From assembly GCA_036478815.1 (NCBI GenBank), contig JAZGEP010000268.1, positions 1-14,985 of the forward strand: a stretch of DNA of 14,985 nt, written 5' to 3'. The position numbers and the translations under genes were made by a program. This DNA comes from DRLZ01 sp036478815 (GTDB lineage Bacteria > Pseudomonadota > Gammaproteobacteria > Methylococcales > DRLZ01). Below the pieces are notes generated by a model. The model had not been told where the DNA came from. It searched no databases and saw only the letters and a list, made by a program, of their open reading frames with translations. Of the stretch, positions 6,493 to 13,600 are shown one piece after another (position 1 is the first letter of the stretch; each line of letters opens with the position of its first letter).

Positions 6493-8595
6493 TTAAACCA
6501 GATCACTAACATCATCAGACAAGAACTGATCTTTTTTCTTTCGCTGAATACGGTGTAATAATCTTGGTTTGCCAAGTGCGTAGCCTTGCGCATAATCCAC
6601 ACCAATTTCTTTAATACGCTCCAGAGTGTCTCTGTTCTCAACACATTCGGCAATAGTCTGTCGCCCCATCATCCGTCCGATATGATTCACTGACTGGACA
6701 ATCGCTTCCTGTACTGGATCGTTTTCCATCTCTTTTACAAAACTACCACCAATTTTCAAGTAATCAACTGGCAAACTTTTAAGATACGAAAATGATGACA
6801 AACCACCACCAAAATCATCAAGGCAAAAATAACAACCAAATTTTTTAATTCGATGAATAAAACGTATCGCATCAGATAAATTGGCAATCACCAGTGTTTC
6901 AGATATTTCAAAACAGAGCTTATCTGCGAGTTGATAGTTACTATACATATCCAGTTGATCACGGATAAACTTCTCAAACAATGGATCACTAATACTAGCA
7001 CCTGAGAGATTAATAGAGCACAACGGAACCGTTCTGGTTTGTTGAGCCATCCACGCCAGCGTGGTTGAGACTACCCAGCGATCAATTTTATCAATCAGAC
7101 TATAGCGCTCAGAGACTTGAAAAAATGCACCCGGCAAAATGGTTTTGCCTTTTGAAGAGCGCATGCGCACCAAAATTTCTTGAAACTCTGATTGTGAGGA
7201 TTTCCCAAGTGACACAATCGGTTGAGCATAGAGCTCAAATAAATCATAATCCAGCGCTTTCTGAATGCGTCTAACCCAAGCTGACTCACCACTTTTCTGA
7301 AAAGCTCTTTGGTGCTGTTCACGATAGATGCAAACTCGGTTACGGCCTGCGTTTTTTGCAGCATAACAAGCACTATCTGCCTGCTTAAGCAAAGTATCTA
7401 CAGGTGCATTATTTGTAATTGGCAACAGACCAATACTGACACCAATACTAAAACTCTTGTCTTCCCATAAGAATCTGAAGCGATTGAGATTGGTAATAAT
7501 TTTCTCTGCGATTGCCTTGCCACGCTTAACGCGACAATGCTCCATTAATACAACAAACTCATCACCACCTAAACGCGCTACAGTATCCCGACGTCGCACA
7601 GATTCTTTTAGCACTCGACTGATTTGACGTAATAATTCATCACCAGCAGCATGCCCACAAATATCGTTGACTGCCTTAAAACGATCCAGATCAAGCACAC
7701 ACATCACATGTTCACCAGTCCGACTATCGACTGATGAAATGACTCGAGCCAAGCGATTCACAAATTCTCGACGATTCACCAACCCAGTCAGATTATCGTG
7801 TGATGCATGATAATCACTTTGATCCGAACGTTGTCGCGCAGCAGTAATATCTTGATGCACTGAGACAAAATGAGTAATCACTCCAAAATCATCTACAATC
7901 GGAGAAACAGATTCCTGTGCCCAGTAAACTTCTCCATTCTTGCGTTTGTTACGGACTTCACCACGCCAGACCTGACCACCATAGACTGTGCGCCACATCG
8001 TGTCATAGAGTTCCTCAGGGGTTTCTCCGGAGTTCAGCAAGCGTAATGAATTGCCAATCGCATCGGTTGCAGAATAGCCAGTGATTTCAGAGAACATTGG
8101 ATTTACATACTCTAGAACACCTTGAGTATCCGTAATAAATACGGCATTCGGGCTGTTTTCAATTGCATTTGACAACTTTCTCAATTGATTTTTAGTGGCT
8201 TTCAATTGGGTGATATCATGTGCAATACACAAATGTGCAATGATCTCCCCTTGATCATCGATCACCGGCGATGAATGCGATTCGATAGAGTGAACACTGC
8301 CTTTCATTCCAATCATCTGACAAGCAAATGTCTCACTACTACCATTAATAATGTGTTCGTGCATACGCTTAAAGCGTTGTCGCTCGGAGGGCTGAATAAA
8401 GCTGGCTAACTGATGCCCAAGGATATTCTGATGCGCATCCACTTCAGCCAATTTAAGTCCAGCCGGATTGATATCGATTATGCTGCCTTCCTTGGACAAG
8501 ATTAGAACCATCGCTGTTTCAGCCTGAAACAGCGCTTTTAGATAAAGCTCATCCTGTTGTGCAGTAGTTTGAGTTTGTTTGTGAATTTTTTTCAT
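6493..8595 (-). CDS. PAS-PAS-GGDEF-EAL cyclic-di-GMP signalling protein
   Basis: The 700-residue cytosolic protein has no membrane segment. PAS1 spans about 20-130 (DINPAGLKLAEV near 41-52) and PAS2 about 140-255 (ENSPNAVFITDTQG near 146-159, ITGYS at 171-175). The GGDEF domain spans about 262-425, with GGDEF at 343-347 and the inhibitory RxxD site at 334-337 exactly five residues before it. The EAL domain spans about 440-685: the signature reads EILVR at 473-477, then N529, E563, DDFG at 593-596, K614, E650 and Q670. All expected catalytic positions are present. The usual KID motif reads KIG at 614-616, an unusual change. Both diguanylate cyclase and phosphodiesterase activity are therefore possible. 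GGAG lies three bases before ATG 8595. A small membrane-protein gene ends 12 bases upstream. The stop codon coincides with the flank of a repeat element. Confidence 0.93.
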   Translation of the reverse strand: MKKIHKQTQTTAQQDELYLKALFQAETAMVLILSKEGSIIDINPAGLKLAEVDAHQNILGHQLASFIQPSERQRFKRMHEHIINGSSETFACQMIGMKGSVHSIESHSSPVIDDQGEIIAHLCIAHDITQLKATKNQLRKLSNAIENSPNAVFITDTQGVLEYVNPMFSEITGYSATDAIGNSLRLLNSGETPEELYDTMWRTVYGGQVWRGEVRNKRKNGEVYWAQESVSPIVDDFGVITHFVSVHQDITAARQRSDQSDYHASHDNLTGLVNRREFVNRLARVISSVDSRTGEHVMCVLDLDRFKAVNDICGHAAGDELLRQISRVLKESVRRRDTVARLGGDEFVVLMEHCRVKRGKAIAEKIITNLNRFRFLWEDKSFSIGVSIGLLPITNNAPVDTLLKQADSACYAAKNAGRNRVCIYREQHQRAFQKSGESAWVRRIQKALDYDLFELYAQPIVSLGKSSQSEFQEILVRMRSSKGKTILPGAFFQVSERYSLIDKIDRWVVSTTLAWMAQQTRTVPLCSINLSGASISDPLFEKFIRDQLDMYSNYQLADKLCFEISETLVIANLSDAIRFIHRIKKFGCYFCLDDFGGGLSSFSYLKSLPVDYLKIGGSFVKEMENDPVQEAIVQSVNHIGRMMGRQTIAECVENRDTLERIKEIGVDYAQGYALGKPRLLHRIQRKKKDQFLSDDVSDLV

Positions 8596-8607
8596 CCGCT
8601 CCGAATT

Positions 8608-8784
8608 CTAGTTTTCAGGAAACTGTTCAATATCACGATAAAATGGATGTATCGCAAAACAAAAGCAGATAAAAAGCCCCATCATACTAATCGTATGTGA
8701 ATATCTTGAAATCACTTTTATCGCTGCGATTTTCCCTTCACCCATCTGAACCGGTTTTAACAAATTATTCTTATTTTCGTTCAT
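8608..8784 (-). CDS. small predicted membrane protein (58 residues), unknown function
   Basis: This is an open frame from ATG at 8784-8782 to TAG at 8610-8608. The product starts MNENKNNLLKPVQMGEGKIA, has a charged N-terminal half, one hydrophobic stretch (TISMMGLFICFCFAIHPF, about 31-48) and a short acidic tail ending EQFPEN. It is read in the same direction as the cyclic-di-GMP gene and ends 12 bases before it; that gene's GGAG sits in the gap. This spacing suggests a two-gene transcript. There is no clear ribosome binding site of its own. I recognise no family. It could be a real single-pass protein that works with the sensor or an unused frame; position and composition favour the first only modestly. 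Confidence 0.45.
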   Translation of the reverse strand: MNENKNNLLKPVQMGEGKIAAIKVISRYSHTISMMGLFICFCFAIHPFYRDIEQFPEN

Positions 8785-8858
8785 AACAATTCATCATGAC
8801 AGATAGGTATCTGAGCACAATTAATTGAACAATTTGGCACAAGCACTTTATCCATTAA

Positions 8859-9017
8859 GGGACGTGCATGGAATAACTTGAACAATGATGGTGCAGGACT
8901 TTTGTTTCTGACGAAACGATCTCAAGAGGCGCATCGTTGTTCTACGCAACATTTGAGATGGTTTCGTCAGGTGCAAAAAGACTAACCAGAATGTTCAAGT
9001 TATTTCATGCACGTTCC
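8859..9017. mobile_element. foldback MITE-like element, copy E2 (159 bp, TAA duplication)
   Basis: Outer arms 8859-8884 and 8992-9017 are complementary at 24 of 26 positions; the right arm on the minus strand begins GGAACGTGCATGAAATAAC. Inner arms 8908-8925 and 8953-8970 pair at 17 of 18. The apex contains GTTG and CAAC around a short loop, as in the copy at 13799. TAA flanks it at 8856-8858 and 9018-9020. The right end overlaps gloB: the last seven codons of that gene and its stop are element sequence. The rest lies between gloB and the small gene at 8608-8784. The 399 bases between annotated gene ends (8596-8994) hold this element, the small gene and about 70 bases with nothing else recognised. 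Confidence 0.82.
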
Positions 9018-9780
9018 TAAACTTGTCTTTTTGCTGTCGAATCTCAGCAAACACTTTAACCGGATCCAGATCACTCATCCCAATTGCTTGTTGAAATTCT
9101 GGATTATCAACTCGCAGAAACGGGTTGGTCTGTTTCTCTAGCTGCAGACTGGAAGGAATCGTTGACAAGCCTTGCAAACGTTGGCACTGAATAATTTTCA
9201 TTGCTTCTTTTAGTCGCTTGTTATCAGGTTCCAGTTGTAACGCAAATCGGCCATTGGCCTCGGTATATTCATGAGCACAATAAATTTGTGTCTGACCCGG
9301 CAATCTTCTGATTTTCTGTAGTGAATGCCACATCTGTAGCGCTGTTCCTTCGAAGAGCCTGCCGCATCCGAGTGAAAACAAAGTGTCTCCACAAAATAAC
9401 TGTGCACCATCTTTAAACCAGTATGCTATATGAGCAGAGGTATGACCCGGCACTTCCAGTACAATCGCCTGATGTTGACCAATCAATATCTGGTCACCTT
9501 CAACAACCATCTGATCGATACCAGGGATACGATGTTGGTCTTTTTCTGCACCAATAATAGTACAGCTAGTTATCTTCTTTAGTTCAAGATTGGCACCGAC
9601 ATGATCACTATGATGATGGGTATTGAGAATATAATCCAATCGCCAGTTACGTTCAGTAAGCATATTGAGAACAGGTGATGCTATTGCTGGATCAACCACA
9701 GCTGTCACACCTACATCTGAATCATGCAGTAAATAAATATAATTATCGTTAAGAACGGGAATTTGGAAAATTTCCAACAT
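8995..9780 (-). CDS. gloB: hydroxyacylglutathione hydrolase (glyoxalase II)
   Basis: The 261-residue metallo-beta-lactamase-fold enzyme hydrolyses S-D-lactoylglutathione to D-lactate and glutathione, the second step of methylglyoxal detoxification. The metal site is complete: THHHSDH at 54-60 (H55, H57, D59, H60), H113 in PGHT, D132 in GDTLF and H170 in CAHEY. GCGRLFEG at 138-145 and the C-terminal glutathione-binding domain to KDKF at 251-254 are typical. Proteobacterial GloB proteins normally end at or just after KDxF. Here seven more residues, RNVHEIT, follow and are encoded by the arm of a foldback element, so the natural end has been replaced. Catalytic residues are far from this tail and the enzyme should be active. 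ATG 9780 has no clear ribosome binding site. Confidence 0.95.
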   Translation of the reverse strand: MLEIFQIPVLNDNYIYLLHDSDVGVTAVVDPAIASPVLNMLTERNWRLDYILNTHHHSDHVGANLELKKITSCTIIGAEKDQHRIPGIDQMVVEGDQILIGQHQAIVLEVPGHTSAHIAYWFKDGAQLFCGDTLFSLGCGRLFEGTALQMWHSLQKIRRLPGQTQIYCAHEYTEANGRFALQLEPDNKRLKEAMKIIQCQRLQGLSTIPSSLQLEKQTNPFLRVDNPEFQQAIGMSDLDPVKVFAEIRQQKDKFRNVHEIT

Positions 9781-9787
9781 GATTCAT

Positions 9788-9816
9788 ATATAACCTGTAG
9801 CTAAGCAGTTGGACAA
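9788..9816 (-). promoter_or_regulatory. possible sigma-70-type promoter of gloB
   Basis: On the minus strand TTGTCC (9816-9811) is followed after 17 bases by TTATAT (9793-9788). The -10 box lies only seven bases before the gloB ATG, so the transcript would start at or next to the start codon and be leaderless or nearly so. This fits the missing ribosome binding site, but the box matches are modest. Confidence 0.3.
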
Positions 9817-9895
9817 AATCGCTGGTGTAACTAGCTACATTGATGATTTTCAGGTTGAAGATCGGTCAAAGATAGCCTGCAGCTGAAATACGATC

Positions 9896-9924
9896 TGTTC
9901 AAGTGATTTCTAAGCGACTCCTAA
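9896..9924 (-). repeat. solitary decayed arm of the foldback family
   Basis: TGTTCAAGTGATTTC followed by TCCTAA nine bases on matches the right arm of copy E2 (8992-9020) at about 21 of 29 aligned bases. On the minus strand it begins TTAGGAG and contains AATCACTT, as does copy E1. No left arm was found, although an 8-base inverted repeat, TGTAGCTA (9796-9803) against TAGCTACA (9831-9838), lies on that side. The remainder of 9781-10020 shows only short, weak stems and no gene. Confidence 0.4.
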
Positions 9925-10020
9925 ATACAGGTTTATTTTACAGCGAATCTCTGATGTTGATCTACAGATTTATTCTCTCAGAGCTAGTTTGAGAATAGAA
10001 ATTTTGATGGGTGATTCTCA

Positions 10021-10067
10021 TAAGTACCTGAGCATCATTCATTTAATAAATTTGATGCTGGTACTTA
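10021..10067. repeat. stem-loop abutting foldback copy E3
   Basis: TAAGTACC plus AGCATCA on the left (10021-10037, with a two-base TG bulge) pairs with TGATGC plus TGGTACTTA on the right (10053-10067) around a 15-base AT-rich loop. The last three bases are the TTA that flanks copy E3. No T run follows on either strand, so it is not a convincing terminator; it may be the remnant of another element. Confidence 0.5.
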
Positions 10068-10225
10068 GGTAACGCGCAATCAATAACCCACCAGTATTGC
10101 GCAGGATTGTTGTTTGTCTTCAAGGCGCAACGTAGGGAGCATAGCGGGCTATGCAACCGAAGTTGCAACGCAGAAGACAGGCAACAAGACAAGTAATACT
10201 GGTGGGTTATTGATTGCGCGTTGCC
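10068..10225. mobile_element. foldback MITE-like element, copy E3 (158 bp, TTA duplication)
   Basis: Outer arms 10068-10098 and 10195-10225 are complementary at 30 of 31 positions; the left starts GGTAACGCGCAATCAATAAC. The single difference is T/C, still able to pair as wobble in RNA. Inner blocks TTGTTTGTCTTC and GAAGACAGGCAACAA also pair. The apex is a perfect GCATAGC-GG-GCTATGC at 10139-10154, the same apex type as copy E1. TTA flanks it at 10065-10067 and 10226-10228. Short frames that cross it on both strands are consequences of the repeat and are not genes. Confidence 0.82.
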
Positions 10226-10228
10226 TTA

Positions 10229-10595
10229 GATACGTGCATGCAATACCTTCAACTAACTTGTCTTGTTGTCCGTCTTCGATGTTGCCGCAACAGTGACATA
10301 GCTCGCGATGTGCCTGTTGCAGCGCCTTGAAAACAAACAACAATTCTTGTAACTTCTCATTATTTACCGGCACCTTTAAAATCAATTGGTTACAGTGCAT
10401 AAAAAGTGGACGTTTTAATTTTAACCTTTGTAAGTCATTGATATTTGAATTTATCGAACGAGTTTTAATGATATTTCTACATTTACTTCATTAAAAATTA
10501 AAACCACTTCTAAGCTATTGAATTATAAGCTGCCGGTAAATAATGAGAAGTTACCAATTCTTCACCAATTGTCGAAGTTATTCCATACACGTTCC
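10229..10595. mobile_element. foldback copy E4, split by a second element
   Basis: The left arm from 10229 (GATACGTGCATGCAATACC) and the right arm ending at 10595 (minus strand GGAACGTGTATGGAATAAC) agree at about 20 of 27 positions. The core at 10265-10345, read on the minus strand, parallels the core of copy E3, including TTGTTGTTTG, TTCAAGGCGC, a CATAGC-type apex and GGACAACAAGACAAGT. If the insertion at 10349-10554 and one 8-base repeat are removed, its length is about 153 bp, close to the family size. It uses the same TTA (10226-10228) as E3 on the left; on the right TTG stands where TTA is expected, so this is an older copy. Confidence 0.6.
10349..10554. mobile_element. IS66-like MITE inserted into copy E4 (206 bp, 8-bp duplication)
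   Basis: The 24-base ends 10349-10372 and 10531-10554 are perfect inverted repeats; the left begins GTAACTTCTCATTATTTACC. The octamer CAATTCTT stands directly outside both ends (10341-10348 and 10555-10562). GTAA termini and an 8-bp duplication are the known hallmarks of the IS66 family. The interior is very AT-rich, contains a further imperfect inverted repeat (GTTTTAATTTTAA near 10412 against TTAAAAATTAAAAC near 10493) and has no transposase frame. It is therefore read as a non-autonomous derivative. Confidence 0.78.
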
Positions 10596-10605
10596 TTGAT
10601 GATAC

Positions 10606-10628
10606 TGCTTGGCTGGTGATTCCAAGCA
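10606..10628 (-). terminator. weak hairpin after the MHYT-GGDEF-EAL gene
   Basis: TGCTTGG (10606-10612) pairs with CCAAGCA (10622-10628) around nine bases, beginning 16 bases past the stop codon of the gene at 10644. No T run follows on the minus strand, so a role as an intrinsic terminator is doubtful. Confidence 0.25.
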
Positions 10629-10643
10629 CACCAAGCGAATAAA

Positions 10644-13600
10644 TCATGCTATTTTATTGTTCCTGGCGTTTTGACGCTTGTGTACAAACTTAACAAATTC
10701 TTCACCATTGAGTGCAGGTGCACAATAAAACCCCTGAAACAAGTCACATCCATAGCGATCCAGATATTTAAGCTGACCCGGAGTTTCCACACCTTCAGCC
10801 AGCACTTTAATATCCAGACTATGTGCCATTGCTACAATCGCCTTGGCAATCGCCGCATCACTCTGCTTGGATGTCATATCTTTGACAAAGGATCGATCAA
10901 TCTTGATGCTATCAACAGGAAAATCTTTTAACCGTCCAAAAGAAGAATAACCTGTCCCAAAATCATCAAGCGCCAATTTAATCCCGCTCGCCTGTAGTTG
11001 TAGCATGTTTTCACGAATGGTTTTTGAATCATCCGCCAAAGCAGATTCAGTCAGTTCTAACTCAATTTTGGCCGGATTAATCCCATGCCTGTCGAGAATA
11101 GCTGAGACCCCACTGGCAAACCCTGGCCGTTGGATTTCCTTGAGCGATGTGTTAATGGCCACCCGTTCTAATGATGGATACTGATCTACTTGTTCCCAGT
11201 GTTTAATCTGTATGCAGACTTGTTCCAACACCCATTCACCTAGCTGTATAATCAAGTCTGATTCTTCAGCAATCGGAATAAATTCAGTCGGATGAATCAC
11301 ACCCATTTTCGAATCATTCCAGCGTAACAATGCTTCCGCCCCAACAATCATATTGGTTTCCATATCAACCTGCGGTTGATAATGCACTTGTAAATCGCCA
11401 TTTTGACCTGCTCGATGCAATGCGGCTTCCAGCTCCAAACGATGCAACATCGATTCATTCATACTCTCACTATAGAACTGAAAATTATTCCGACCTTGTT
11501 CTTTAGCGTGATACATGGCGGCATCGGCATTCTGTAATAACGTTTCCAATGAATTACCGTTTTGCGGATAAACAGCGACACCGATGCTGGTTCCTATCTT
11601 TAATTCGTGACCATCAACAGAGAAAGGCCGCTTGATTGAATCAAGAGTTTTTTGTGCTATTGTTTGTGCAGAATCAAAGCTGCTGGCGCCTAGCTTACGT
11701 CCCTCAGTGAGTAAAATAACAAATTCATCACCACCTAATCTGGCGACAAAATCATCTTTTCGAACACAAGCCTCAAGTCTTCTTGCAACCTCTTTCAGTA
11801 CTTCATCCCCAAAATGATGTCCAAGCGTGTCATTAATTGTTTTAAATTTATCCAAATCAAGAAACAACACTGCAAATTGCTTACGATTGCGCTTAGCCTG
11901 GGCAACAACTTGCTTGAAATGCTTCAGTAAATAAGCGCGGTTAGACAACCCAGTTAACTTATCATAATAAGCAAGCTTCTGAATTTTAGATGACTTTCGA
12001 TTCAGAACAATCAAAACCCCCAAAGCACTGGCGATGTTACTGAGAAATTCGACCTCTTGTTGACGTTGACTGTGACTTTGTTTCAGATATAACACAATCA
12101 CTCCTAAAACCACATCATCCAACATAATTGGAATATTATAGTGACCATGAGGATTATTCCCCTTGTATTTGCCATCATGCAATTCATCAACACATTTTGC
12201 AAAAACGAACTCTTGATACTTAGCTCTCGTTCCGCATAAACACTGTCCTAGTGTCACTTTTTTACATAATGACTGTACTTCTGGACTAAGATTTTTGTGA
12301 ATTCTCAAGCGCAGTGATTTACGTTGAGAATCCATCAAAAAAACAGCGCCTTTATCAACTTCTAACCAAGCCACAGAAAGTGTAATATCCAATGCCTTGC
12401 TCAACAATTGATCCATCGACATTTCTGTGGAACGAATGTGTAATAATTGATTGAGCGCCTTACGTCCATCCATATCCTGTTGCAGTTCTTTTTGAGCGAG
12501 ATGTTTTGCACTGACATCTCTAAAAACAAGAATATTGCCTACATTTTTATTATAACTTTGAATCGGCGAAGCAGTAATTTCTATCGGTGATGCCTTGCGA
12601 TTACGGTTACGTAAAATAGCCTGTACTGTATCAGCACTATTCAGTTTTTCTCGCAAACAAAGACCAATAGGATCACTCACTGGTTGTCGGGTTTCTTGAT
12701 CCCAAAGATGAAATGCCGTTTTCAGCTTCTCTCCTTGTGCATTAACTGTATCCCAGCCAGTCAGCTGCTCAGCGACTGGATTCAGATATTCTATTTTACC
12801 TTTCGGATCGGTAACCAATACACCATCGCCAATGGATGCCAATACCGTTTCAGCACGCCGTCTTGATGTGTCGAGATTCTTACCATCCGTATACATGCGT
12901 CTCCAAATAGGAATCAACAAAACGGCAAGAATGCTTGCCTGTATCAGTGATCTTCCAATTCCCGCATCCACAAATGAAAAAGAAGAGGCAACAATACCAA
13001 TGCTAAACTCAGCACCGAAAACCATCAAACAAACACCTGCAATCGAAACAACAGGTCGATTAATTAATAGCTTACAAGCGACCATCAATAGTAAAACAGA
13101 AGCAAGACTAATTCCTACAGCTAGCAATTCTGCTGTAACAGAAAGCTGATTAACCGCATCTGGCTCTGCTATAAAAGAAGCCCACCCCATCCCTATATAA
13201 TGTTGGAAAACAACGGCCAACCCTAACATTACAGAAGCTATTAGCTGCTTAATCCGACCCATACCTACTTTGAAATAGTCGGTAACAAACATTACCCATA
13301 ATGACGCTACAACCAGAACAGCACAAACCAGAACAGACATGAACATTGGAAGCATTGATTGTTCAACAATACAGGCTTCCATTGCCGTTAGTTCCACTAA
13401 ATAACTGCATGCAATTGCGACAACCAGACTAACAGTGGCAACACTAAAACGTATCAGCGGCTGTTGTATGATAGTTGCCAGCCATAAAGCTAATCCGCTT
13501 GCAAGAATTGCAATCAGCAAAGATAACAAAGTTGGCACAATGTTAAAGATAACAGGATGAGGAAACTCAAGTGACAACAGCCCATTATACTGTGTACACC

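Noticed and set aside
7095..7373. 92-codon minus-strand frame inside the PAS-GGDEF-EAL gene
   Set aside because: It overlaps conserved EAL and GGDEF coding sequence in another frame and has no recognisable domain.
10114..10400. Open frames on both strands (60 and 83 codons) across 10114-10400
   Set aside because: They lie inside the arms and cores of foldback copies E3 and E4; the inverted repeats keep frames open by chance, there is no ribosome binding site, and the residues match no family.
10021..10600. Cluster of repeats as a possible CRISPR array or integron attachment sites
   Set aside because: Repeats are inverted and nested, spacing is irregular, and no spacer-like unique segments, cas genes or integrase are present. 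The long hairpins recall attC sites, but the TTA/TAA and 8-bp duplications fit MITEs better.
12832..13149. 105-codon plus-strand frame opposite the MHYT-like segment
   Set aside because: It is a shadow of the minus-strand gene; hydrophobic codons read in antisense give long open frames.
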